This document shows positions 41,695-49,474 of a stretch of DNA of 64,000 nucleotides, one piece after another. Source of the stretch: Acidobacteriota bacterium (GTDB taxonomy: Bacteria; Acidobacteriota; Terriglobia; Acidiferrales; UBA7541). The notes beneath the pieces were generated by a model. That model saw only the letters and a list, made by a program, of their open reading frames with translations, was not told the DNA's origin and made no database searches. Location of the stretch: contig QHYZ01000058.1 in assembly GCA_003225295.1 (NCBI GenBank), positions 62,001 to 126,000 on the forward strand, read 5' to 3'. The first letter of the stretch is position 1. Each line of letters opens with the position of its first letter. The translations under genes were made by a program, and so were the position numbers.

Positions 41695-43043
41695 TCGCCT
41701 CGCAGAATCGGTGCCGGCTCGTACCTTGAGGCACGGCGCAGCGGAAGGGCGCTGCCAAGAATCGTGACGCCGCCAGCGAGTGCAATAATCACAAAAAAGA
41801 CCATGAGCGAAGGCTCCGGTGCGGCTCCAAAGATTCTTTCGCCGAGAAGGCGTGCCAGAATAATCCCGATGGCGTAACCGGCTCCCCCGCCTACGAAGGC
41901 GAGCAACAGTTGTTCAGCCGCAAGTAGGAAGCCGACCGTTCCGGAGCCTGCGCCGAGCGCTTTCATCAAGCCGATCTCCGTCCGCCGCTCGATCACCGAA
42001 GCTGCCGAAGACGCTCCCACAGCCAGCGCCGCCGCAAGCAGGGCCGCTCCGGTGACCAGCCATAGCAGCGTTTGAACGCGCCTGAGGATTTGCCCCTCTC
42101 CTTCGGCAACGCGGCGAATCACGCGCACGTCGGTTCCCGGCAATTCCTGCTGAATTTGAAACGCAATCGAGGAAATGTACGGCGTGCAGAACCACCGGTC
42201 GTACTCGACAGGTGTAAACGTCTTGGGGTCGCGTTTCGCAAACGCATCTTCCGGCTTGGTCAGCGCGCTTACATATAGCTTGCGGTACTGTCCGGGCTGG
42301 TTGGCGAGTTGTTGCGCAACTCGGAGAGGAACAATTACCGCGTCATCCTCAAGCCCTCCGCTATCTAGAATGCCCACGGCCTTGAGGAACAGCGGTGGTG
42401 CGGAAGGTCCCCGATCGATGACCAGATTGTCACCGACGGGCCAACCTGGCGGAATCCCACCGTTGAGGCTGGCCTCCTTCTGGCGGGCTAAGTTCTTGCC
42501 GACGACGCATTCCTCAGCATCGTCCTTGAACCATCGGCCTTTCAGGATATGCCACCAGGGATTGGTTTTTTCTAAACCCGTCTCGAAGTAAGCGCCGTCC
42601 TCTAGGTGGAGTGCATGATCCGCCCATACGCCTATGGCCAGAAGATCGGGCCAAGAATTGCGATTGGGCGGCCAACTTCGTCTATCGTCGCGGAAGCGCA
42701 GCATCGCTTTCACTGGTAATTCCAAGACCGGTGCAAAGCCCACGATATTGTTGTGCCAGAAGATGGTCTTAAGCTTAGGAAGGTCGGTTTCAGGGAGATA
42801 CGCGCCGGCATTGACGGGACGATAGTCCACGCCGCCGATTTCGAGCGGCAGCGAATCAGCCTGCGGCGTGACCAACAGATTTGCACCCAGGCTGCGGAAT
42901 TCCTTCGCTAGCCGGTCTCCCACATCCAGCGATACGCTTAGCGTCGCCGTGGCCACTCCCATGCCGAGCGCCAGCGCCGCCCCGGTAAGGAGCTTGTGGC
43001 GTGGTCGGCGTCCAAAAGAGTCGGCAACGATTCGCAGGAACAT
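41691..43043 (-). CDS. FtsX/MacB-type ABC permease, first copy, iron operon
   Basis: 450 residues with the same layout as its neighbour: helix near residues 18-38 (LLTGAALALGMGVATATLSVS), an extracytoplasmic domain of about 290 residues, then three C-terminal helices (LLWLVTGAALLAAALAVGASSAAS, LLLAFVGGGAGYAIGIILARLLG, LMVFFVIIALAGGVTILGSALPLRR), cited in part. IERRTEIGLMKALGAGSGTVGFLL is the conserved loop. The periplasmic part contains NNIVGFAPVLELPVKAMLRF. It starts 45 bp after the FTR1 stop. Transport of an iron species or an envelope substrate is inferred from the operon, not shown. Confidence 0.9.
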   Translation of the reverse strand: MFLRIVADSFGRRPRHKLLTGAALALGMGVATATLSVSLDVGDRLAKEFRSLGANLLVTPQADSLPLEIGGVDYRPVNAGAYLPETDLPKLKTIFWHNNIVGFAPVLELPVKAMLRFRDDRRSWPPNRNSWPDLLAIGVWADHALHLEDGAYFETGLEKTNPWWHILKGRWFKDDAEECVVGKNLARQKEASLNGGIPPGWPVGDNLVIDRGPSAPPLFLKAVGILDSGGLEDDAVIVPLRVAQQLANQPGQYRKLYVSALTKPEDAFAKRDPKTFTPVEYDRWFCTPYISSIAFQIQQELPGTDVRVIRRVAEGEGQILRRVQTLLWLVTGAALLAAALAVGASSAASVIERRTEIGLMKALGAGSGTVGFLLAAEQLLLAFVGGGAGYAIGIILARLLGERIFGAAPEPSLMVFFVIIALAGGVTILGSALPLRRASRYEPAPILRGE

Positions 43044-43088
43044 AAAATGGTTTGGTTCGGCGCCTAAGGGGCACGAACTACCGTGCCG

Positions 43089-44351
43089 CTATTGAGGAAT
43101 CTCCTTGGCAGCTATCGTCAACGCCGAAATATCAATCACCAGGTCTCCGCCATCCAAGTGCGAGGGCACGCCGATCGGGTTGCAACCCCCCTGATCGCCA
43201 ATCGACGGAATGTAAATGGCCGAAGCACAATGCCGGCAAATGACGTTCTGTCCATCCTGCCGGTAGCCTTCCGCGCCACAGATGCGGCAGGCATCCAGCG
43301 CCACTCCCCATCCGTTGGGCTTCTTAATGATCATGAATCGCAGCGACTGCCCACCCGCATTTACGGTGAAAAGATGCAGGCTTCCATCCTGAACTTCGCC
43401 GACCGGCAGGCGCACGATATTTCCCGCAGCATCAATGGGCTGCGCTGCCGGCGGCGCCGAGTTTGCCCGCGCATAGATGAAATCCGCCGTCAACACCAGA
43501 ATCACCGTGAGAGAGGCCACTGCCGCCGCCATCATCCAACGCCGCTGCCGCCGGTTCTGCGATTCCAACAACCGCTTTTCCGCATCGTTCACCGCTCCCC
43601 GAGCGTTCTTGTCATGCGCGGCGGCCTGCCATTCCCTCAGGATCAGCAACGTCGCCGCGCCAAAAATAAAGACAAAAAAGAACAGTTCATTGCGGACAAT
43701 GGGCCCCAGAATGGCCATCTCCACCTTGCTCGAAGGCAGCCAGCGCGCCTCGCTCAATTCATGTATCCCGGTGAGTGCCAGTTGAAACGCCACCAGCATC
43801 AGAATGACGCTGGTGGCCGCGAAAAAGCGGTGCAACGGCACGCGCAAAGTGCCCTTAAAGAAGAACAGCCCAACCGCCACGGCGGCCGCGATCCCCACAA
43901 TCGTTCCGATCCAGGTCTGCAACCCCTCGCTAGAAAGCTCCACGGCGCGCAGAATCAGCGCCAGCTCCGCCCCCTCGCGCAGGACCATCAGGAAAACAAA
44001 GAGGAAAATGCCCCACCCCGCCGCACTCCCGGCGCGCTCGGCATAAGCCTCCACCTTCTGCTCGATCTCTTCTTTCAGGTGACGCGCAACTCGGTTCATC
44101 CATACGATCATCGTAATGACGAACACCGAGGCGATCAGCAGCATCAGCCCCTCAAACCCGTCTTCGCTGATGCGCCAGCGTTCCAGGGCCACGGCCACGC
44201 CCAGGCTGAGCGCCGCCGCCGCCGCTACGCCGTACCACACGAAACGCACCAGGCCCCCGCGGCCGGTGCGGGAAAGATAGACGAGAATAATGCCGACGAC
44301 CAGAGAAGCTTCAACGCCTTCACGAAGTGCGATGAGAAAAGCCGAGAGCAC
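43089..44351 (-). CDS. FTR1 iron permease fused to DUF2318 metal-binding domain
   Basis: 420 residues from GTG 44351, with GGAG five bases upstream. Residues 1-245 are the seven-helix FTR1/EfeU permease with both iron motifs, REGVE (10-14) and REGAE (125-129), and E-x-x-E elements such as ERWRISEDGFEG. A helix at about 273-293 tethers residues 300-420, a DUF2318 domain: CRICG (355-359), CRHC (372-375) and GDQGGCNPIGVP. In Campylobacter the FTR1 and DUF2318 proteins are separate. It is the first gene of the operon. It would take up ferrous or oxidised iron across the cytoplasmic membrane. Confidence 0.93.
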   Translation of the reverse strand: MLSAFLIALREGVEASLVVGIILVYLSRTGRGGLVRFVWYGVAAAAALSLGVAVALERWRISEDGFEGLMLLIASVFVITMIVWMNRVARHLKEEIEQKVEAYAERAGSAAGWGIFLFVFLMVLREGAELALILRAVELSSEGLQTWIGTIVGIAAAVAVGLFFFKGTLRVPLHRFFAATSVILMLVAFQLALTGIHELSEARWLPSSKVEMAILGPIVRNELFFFVFIFGAATLLILREWQAAAHDKNARGAVNDAEKRLLESQNRRQRRWMMAAAVASLTVILVLTADFIYARANSAPPAAQPIDAAGNIVRLPVGEVQDGSLHLFTVNAGGQSLRFMIIKKPNGWGVALDACRICGAEGYRQDGQNVICRHCASAIYIPSIGDQGGCNPIGVPSHLDGGDLVIDISALTIAAKEIPQ

Positions 44352-44389
44352 AAAAACTCCAGTTGTTAGTAATTTGCAACTACCAATTC

Positions 44390-44435
44390 AGTGTACCGCA
44401 CTGACGGATTTCCGTCAACCGGACCAACTTGGTCC
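44390..44435 (-). promoter_or_regulatory. FTR1 operon promoter with nested palindromes
   Basis: On the minus strand TTGACG (plus 44413-44418) and TACACT (plus 44390-44395) are 17 bp apart, about 40-60 bp before the FTR1 GTG. The near-perfect palindrome TGACGGATTTCCGTCA (44402-44417) overlaps the -35 box and spacer. The perfect one GGACCAACTTGGTCC (44421-44435) lies just upstream of the -35. Either could be an operator for the operon's regulator. Confidence 0.55.
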
Positions 44436-44450
44436 TATTTACTCTCCGAG

Positions 44451-44468
44451 TTAGGTTATCCTGTCTGA
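44451..44468. promoter_or_regulatory. DtxR/IdeR-box-like sequence
   Basis: TTAGGTTATCCTGTCTGA. The left half TTAGGTTA is exact for the DtxR/IdeR consensus half-site TTAGGTTAG; the right half matches only partly. It lies between the divergent FTR1 operon and secretin gene, and within six bases of the secretin start at 44474. It is a weak match and would not be called without the adjacent DtxR-type fusion. Confidence 0.35.
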
Positions 44469-44473
44469 CGCTC

Positions 44474-47400
44474 ATGCGCACCATCCAGCTAAGTTCCTCC
44501 TTGCTCTTGTTGCTACTGTCTTGTCGGCAGCTTCTCGCCGAGGCCTCACCATGGGAACCTCAAACCACCATGGTGCGACCCGATTCGAAGCGCGCACAGA
44601 AGGCTGCCGAGCGGGGCAACCAATCGGAAGCCGCAGGGCGCTTCGAGGAAGCCCTGGCGGCCTACCAAGAGGCCGCGCGTTATGCCCCTGAGGATGCCCA
44701 TATCGTCGCACGAGGTGTAGCGCTGCGCTCCAAGCTGGTTCGCGGACACGTCGAGGCTGCCGAACGTGCTGCCTTGGCAGGTCATCTGGACCAGGCTACT
44801 GCGGAATTGGGAGCGGCACTCCAAGTCGATCCCGGAAACACGATCGTCGCGGAGCGTCTCACGCAACTCAAAACCATGGAGACTGAGCCCGGCCGAAGGC
44901 CCCTGACGGCAATTTCCGGCCTTCCTCGTCTCCAACCGCAAGCCGGAAAACGCAATTTGAACCTGCGCGGCGATACCAGGACGGCCTACGAAGAGTTGGC
45001 GGGCCTGTTTGGCATCAAAGCGACGCTTGATCCGGACATCAATGTCAGGAATGTGCGGCTGCACGTCGATAATGTTGATTTCTATACCGGCATGGCCCTT
45101 CTTGGTACGCAAGTGGGGGCCTTTTGGCGCCCCTTGAATGCCACGACGATATTTGTGGCTCAAGACACGCCGGAGAAGCGGCGGATGTACGCCGTGGTGG
45201 CCGAGCAGACCTTTCCCCTCTCCGCGGCCGTCGGCCCGGAGGAGGTGACCGAGATGCTGCGCGTCCTTCGCGACATCACTGGAGCCACGCGCGTCGATCT
45301 TGACACTCGCAGCCGCACCATTACCATGCGCGACACGCCGGAGCGGCTGGCCCTGGCCGGTGAACTGATCGATCAACTCGAGAGGGCCCGCGGCGAAGTT
45401 ATGCTGGAAATCGAGCTCCTCGAAGTCGACCGCAACAAGGCCCGCGGTCTTGGAATTACGCCTCCGGCTTCAGAGCAGCTGATCGCGCTGAGTTCCAACG
45501 ACCTGAACCAGCTCAAATCATCGACCAACCTGACCAACCTGCTCACCAACATTCAGCAAGTCTTCGCGGGAAAAGGATTCTCCAGCATCCCGGCCGTCCT
45601 TCCCGTGGGTGGTGGCTTGACCACTTTTCTACTCACTCTGCCCACCGCCGCGGCCAATTTCTCCGATTCTCTCTCGCTCGTCGAAAGTGGGCGCCAGGTT
45701 CTGCTGCGTGCGCAAAACGGAAAGCCGGCCAGCTTGTTCGTCGGCGATCGTTTTCCGATTACCCTCTCCTTGCTGTCCGGAAGCCTGGGGACCGGAGGCG
45801 CGTTGACGGGCGTGCCCCGCGCCACAATTTTCCCGGAAACTAGTTTCTCCGTCGCGGCCAATCCCTCCGCGCTGGTTGCCAATAGATTTACCGGCGGCAC
45901 GCTCCCCGATCTGGCGGTCGTTTTTGACGATCCGAAGGCCAACACCTTTGTCATCCTGCAGAATCAAGACAATGGAAACTTTGTGCAGGTCACTCCATCG
46001 CCGATCACACTAGGTGCCAACGAAACCGGCCAGGTCGCCATTGGTAGCGGGGTCTTCCGCAACGACACCACAAAATTTTCCACCATCCAGCCGCCCGATG
46101 TGGTCCTGGTAAATTCCACTTCGAATAACGTTTCGGTGTTATTGGGGAGCAGCGACACCAGCGGCAAAGCCACCGGACTCTTTACAGAAGCGCCCGGCTC
46201 CCCTTTGGCTGTTGGGAATAATCCAAGGTCCGTAATCGTCGCTGATTTTAACGGTGACGGTTTTCTGGACCTGGCCGTCGCCAATCAAGGTGACAATTCC
46301 ATCTCTCTTTTCCGGGGAAATGGAGACGGAACATTTGCGGAGTTTCCGGGCTCGCCCTTCAAGCTGACGAATACCACCACGATTTCGGAAACCGCCCCGG
46401 TCGCCATGGTCAGCGCAAATTTTCGGAACAGCAGCAACACCATCAACAGCAGCCCTCTGGTGGACCTCGCCGTCGCAAATCAGGGCTCGAACAACGTAGC
46501 CATTTTGCTGAGTTCCGTTGATCAGAATCTGAATGTCACTCTCACCGAGGCCCCCAGTTCGCCTATCTCGGTCGGAACTAATCCCGTGGCGATGGCCACG
46601 GGAGACTTGGATGCTGACGGCGTTCCGGACTTGGCCGTCCTGAATCAGGGCACGGCCGCAGTTGCGGGCACCATTTCGGTCTTGCTGGGTAGCAGTAATT
46701 TGGATGGCACATTCACCGAAGCCAGTGGCTCTGCGCTGCCGACGGCGACGACTCCGGCTGGCATTGTGATCGCCAATTTTGCCAACGGCGCGGTGCCGGA
46801 CATAGCGGTGACCAACAAAGGCTCCGGCACGCTCGGCGTTTATATCGGTCAAGGGCATGGCACCTTTGCCTCGCGCCTGGAAATCAATGTTCCCGCGGGG
46901 CCCTCCGCGCTGATCGCCTCACCATTGACCAGCGGTGGACTTCCTGATGTCGCTTTGGTGTCCCAGGATCCGGCCGCTGGGCAAGGCGTGGTGACGGTGA
47001 TTCAGGATTCCTCGAATTTCGCCAGCAGCACCACCGGCGGCGCGGCGCAAACGCCTTATCCGGCTTCGGAATATGTCGATCTCGGGGTGAAGATAAAGGC
47101 CACGCCCACGCTTCATCCCAATAATGAAGTGACTTTGTTACTGGAGTTCGAGATTCGCTCGTTGGCCGGCTCCAGCGTGAATGGGATTCCCGTCCTCTCC
47201 AATCGGACGCTGACGCAAACCGTTCGCGTCAAGGAGGATGAACCGACCCTGATTGGCGGTCTAACCGATGCGGAAGAAACCCACTCGATCACCGGGCTGC
47301 CGGGTTTCGCGGAACTCCCGGTCGCTGGATACGCGTTCGGGGGACGGCATAATTCGCTTCAGGATACGGAACTTCTGATCCTGGTCACGCCGCGCAAGTT

Positions 47401-47515
47401 GCGCCTGGCGGATCATCTCACGAGGACGATTTTCGCAGGTCGCGGCGATACCGGGGGCCACGCAACCCCCACTCCAGGAACTCTGCAATCGCCTGCCCCA
47501 CCGCCTCAACCCTGA
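44474..47515 (+). CDS. Secretin with an FG-GAP (beta-propeller-like) block inserted in the secretin domain
   Basis: 1013 residues from ATG 44474 (MRTIQLSSSLLLLLLSCRQL, signal peptide, possibly lipoprotein at Cys17). Residues 40-135 have TPR-like helices (GRFEEALAAYQEAARYAPED). About 160-320 are secretin N0/N1 domains (TRTAYEELAGLFGIKATLDP; FPLSAAVGPEEVTEMLRVLRDI), then GEVMLEIELLEVDRNKARGLG. The secretin barrel starts at about 400 (GDRFPITLSLLSGS). It is interrupted at about 462-855 by FG-GAP/VCBS-like repeats (IVADFNGDGFLDLAVANQGD, SISLFRGNGDGTF, ATGDLDADGVPDLAVLNQG), and resumes at 862 with VDLGVKIKATPTLHPNNEVTL and NRTLTQTVRVKEDEPTLIGGL. It is probably an outer-membrane pore of a type II/IV pilus system. 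Confidence 0.88.
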   Translation: MRTIQLSSSLLLLLLSCRQLLAEASPWEPQTTMVRPDSKRAQKAAERGNQSEAAGRFEEALAAYQEAARYAPEDAHIVARGVALRSKLVRGHVEAAERAALAGHLDQATAELGAALQVDPGNTIVAERLTQLKTMETEPGRRPLTAISGLPRLQPQAGKRNLNLRGDTRTAYEELAGLFGIKATLDPDINVRNVRLHVDNVDFYTGMALLGTQVGAFWRPLNATTIFVAQDTPEKRRMYAVVAEQTFPLSAAVGPEEVTEMLRVLRDITGATRVDLDTRSRTITMRDTPERLALAGELIDQLERARGEVMLEIELLEVDRNKARGLGITPPASEQLIALSSNDLNQLKSSTNLTNLLTNIQQVFAGKGFSSIPAVLPVGGGLTTFLLTLPTAAANFSDSLSLVESGRQVLLRAQNGKPASLFVGDRFPITLSLLSGSLGTGGALTGVPRATIFPETSFSVAANPSALVANRFTGGTLPDLAVVFDDPKANTFVILQNQDNGNFVQVTPSPITLGANETGQVAIGSGVFRNDTTKFSTIQPPDVVLVNSTSNNVSVLLGSSDTSGKATGLFTEAPGSPLAVGNNPRSVIVADFNGDGFLDLAVANQGDNSISLFRGNGDGTFAEFPGSPFKLTNTTTISETAPVAMVSANFRNSSNTINSSPLVDLAVANQGSNNVAILLSSVDQNLNVTLTEAPSSPISVGTNPVAMATGDLDADGVPDLAVLNQGTAAVAGTISVLLGSSNLDGTFTEASGSALPTATTPAGIVIANFANGAVPDIAVTNKGSGTLGVYIGQGHGTFASRLEINVPAGPSALIASPLTSGGLPDVALVSQDPAAGQGVVTVIQDSSNFASSTTGGAAQTPYPASEYVDLGVKIKATPTLHPNNEVTLLLEFEIRSLAGSSVNGIPVLSNRTLTQTVRVKEDEPTLIGGLTDAEETHSITGLPGFAELPVAGYAFGGRHNSLQDTELLILVTPRKLRLADHLTRTIFAGRGDTGGHATPTPGTLQSPAPPPQP

Positions 47516-47633
47516 CCTTCTTGCTCATTGCCAAAGCACATATTCCGGGAGGCCATCCATTATTGTCCGGAGCGAAGATGCGCACTTCCGCCGAAACACC
47601 AAGAGGAGACTCTTCGACTGGTGCGTCGATGAG

Positions 47634-48608
47634 CTACGGCAGAGCCTCGAACACTACGATTGGCTGGTACGTGCGCGGCACGACGGCTTCGGCAATGGCG
47701 ATGAGCTTATCCTGCTGGCTGAACACCCGCAGCCGCGGCGGCTTCGGTTCACCACCATCCAGCTGGGTCGTACCGCCGGGAGGCGTCTCGACGCGGCCCG
47801 GCTGAAGCTGCGCGAGGGTAATATTGAACTTCGTGCCATGACGCACGCGCTTTTCGATCACCGGTAAAACGTTAACCCGCGGAAAATTAGCCAGCAGGTT
47901 TTCGAGGGGGATCAGGCAGTCCACGAATTTCCCGGCCTGCTTGGCTTCCGCGAGTTCCTCCAGGGTGATCGCTTGCTCCAGCGAAAACTCTCCCACAGCG
48001 GTGCGCGTGATTTCCGCCAGGTGCGCGCCGCACCCCAGCTTCTGCCCCATCTCATGCGCCAGCGAACGGATATATGTGCCGGATGAGCACTCGATGACAA
48101 AGCGCGCGATGCGGTCTTCAATCTCTCTAAGCTTGTACTCGTAGATCTCGACTTCCACGGCCTTCAGCTCGACGGCCTGTTTCTTTCGCGCCAGCTCGTA
48201 CGCCGGGCGCCCTTTCACTTTCTTCGCGGAAAATGACGGGGGCGTCTGCGCGAACCGACCCATGCGCTCCGCGGCAAGCTTTTCGACGGAGGCAGCATCC
48301 AGCGCCGGCGCGGCGTCTGGCCCCTGCGCTTGGCCATCGGAATCGTACGTATCCGTCGCGAAGCCGAATCGAAAACCCGCCTCATAGCGTTTACGGCGCC
48401 CGGCATAGAACTGCACCAGCCGCGTGGCCCGGCCGAGCAGCAGCACCAGAACACCCGTCGCCAGCGGATCAAGTGTGCCCAGATGTCCGATCTGCCGGAA
48501 ACCCGCCAAATGACGAACCGCATCGACCACGTCGTGCGACGTTTTCCCTTTCGGTTTATGGATGACGAGCGCGCCGTCGATCGGCGCCGGCTGTGGTTGT
48601 CGCGGCAT
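47634..48608 (-). CDS. truB: tRNA pseudouridine(55) synthase TruB
   Basis: 324 residues. It isomerises U55 in the T-loop of tRNAs. GALVIHKPKGKTSHDVVDAVR, HLGTLDPLATGVLVLLLGRATRL (catalytic Asp in GTLDP) and YEAGFRFGFATDTYDSDGQA are present, then SGTYIRSLAHEMGQKLGCGAHL and the C-terminal PUA-like end. Start at ATG 48608. It is the last gene of the rimP-nusA-infB-DUF503-rbfA-truB series on the minus strand, 167 bp after rbfA; the gap includes a GAACTGAAAACTG motif near rbfA. Confidence 0.94.
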   Translation of the reverse strand: MPRQPQPAPIDGALVIHKPKGKTSHDVVDAVRHLAGFRQIGHLGTLDPLATGVLVLLLGRATRLVQFYAGRRKRYEAGFRFGFATDTYDSDGQAQGPDAAPALDAASVEKLAAERMGRFAQTPPSFSAKKVKGRPAYELARKKQAVELKAVEVEIYEYKLREIEDRIARFVIECSSGTYIRSLAHEMGQKLGCGAHLAEITRTAVGEFSLEQAITLEELAEAKQAGKFVDCLIPLENLLANFPRVNVLPVIEKRVRHGTKFNITLAQLQPGRVETPPGGTTQLDGGEPKPPRLRVFSQQDKLIAIAEAVVPRTYQPIVVFEALP

Positions 48609-48775
48609 TCTGGAGTTGTCAGTCTTTGCTTTCTGGTTTTAAGTCTTGACCATCGAACTTGACTGAATTCCTTTCGATGGCGCCCTGCAATGCGGCTTCG
48701 GGAGCGCTTGGAGGGCAACCATGGCGGCTTTCTCCCTTTATGAACTGAAAACTGACCGCCGATCACCGAAAACTC

Positions 48776-49144
48776 TCAAGGCGCGGATGGATTGTCCTTC
48801 TTCATTTCCTTCAAGAGCCGTTCGATGCGCTCGACATGCTCCTGGGAAAGATCCAGCGTGAAATGCAGTTCCGGCACGCGGCGAAGCTGCAGCCGCTCGA
48901 CCAGCTCCCCGCGGATGTATCCGGAAGCATGTTCCAGCGCCTTAATGGCATCGGACTGCTCCTTATTCGTTCCCTTGACACTGATGAACACCCGCGCGTG
49001 TTTCATGTCCGGCTGGACGCGCACTTCGCTGGCGACTACGCTTACTTCCAGCCGCGGATCCTTCAGCTCCCCCGCCAGCATGGCATTGATTTCGTGTGCG
49101 ATTTCCTCGCCCACGCGTTCGTGTCGGTGATTGGCTGGACTCAT
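48776..49144 (-). CDS. rbfA: 30S ribosome-binding factor RbfA
   Basis: 122 residues with the KH-like fold of RbfA: HRHERVGEEIAHEINAML, GELKDPRLEVSVVASEVRVQPDMKHARVFISVKG, cited as DPRLEVSVVASEVRV and HARVFISVKG, and LRRVPELHFTLDLSQEHVERI near the C-terminus. It promotes 30S maturation, cold adaptation and 16S end processing. It lies 20 bp downstream of the DUF503 gene and is followed by truB. Confidence 0.93.
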   Translation of the reverse strand: MSPANHRHERVGEEIAHEINAMLAGELKDPRLEVSVVASEVRVQPDMKHARVFISVKGTNKEQSDAIKALEHASGYIRGELVERLQLRRVPELHFTLDLSQEHVERIERLLKEMKKDNPSAP

Positions 49145-49164
49145 GGCCGTCCCGGAAACACTCT

Positions 49165-49446
49165 CTATACAATCTCGACCGCTTGATGGATCAAAAATGA
49201 GCCGAGGAGGCTGTCCGCCTCGTCCAAAACCTTCTGCAGCACTTCCCTCAAGTGCTTTTCTTCATTCGAAATCGTGACAATCCCGACGACCGATCTTTGC
49301 CAGGTGTCCTGATGCTCCAGCTCCGCCACGGCCACATTGAAATCCCGCCGCAGCTTATCCTTCAAGCTGCGCAGAACCTGCCGCTTGTCCTTGAGCGATT
49401 GCGCGTCCGGGATATGCAGCTCGAGGGTGAGCAAACCGACCGGCAT
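49165..49446 (-). CDS. DUF503 (YlxP-like) protein
   Basis: 93 residues: GLLTLELHIPDAQSLKDKRQVLRSLKDKLR, cited as LHIPDAQSLKDKRQVL, then NVAVAELEHQDTWQRSVVGIVTIS, and a C-terminal helix ending AVEIV. The family is found between infB and rbfA in many bacteria, as here, and is thought to act in ribosome assembly or translation, though this is not proved. The gap to infB is 28 bp. Confidence 0.92.
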   Translation of the reverse strand: MPVGLLTLELHIPDAQSLKDKRQVLRSLKDKLRRDFNVAVAELEHQDTWQRSVVGIVTISNEEKHLREVLQKVLDEADSLLGSFLIHQAVEIV

Positions 49447-49474
49447 GAGCGGCTCCGGGGGACAGTTTGGCGGA

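Noticed and set aside
43083-44369. Plus-strand open frame of 428 codons opposite the FTR1 gene
   Set aside because: Antisense to a clear FTR1-DUF2318 gene with REGxE motifs; the translation is His/Arg/Gln-rich and shows no family features.
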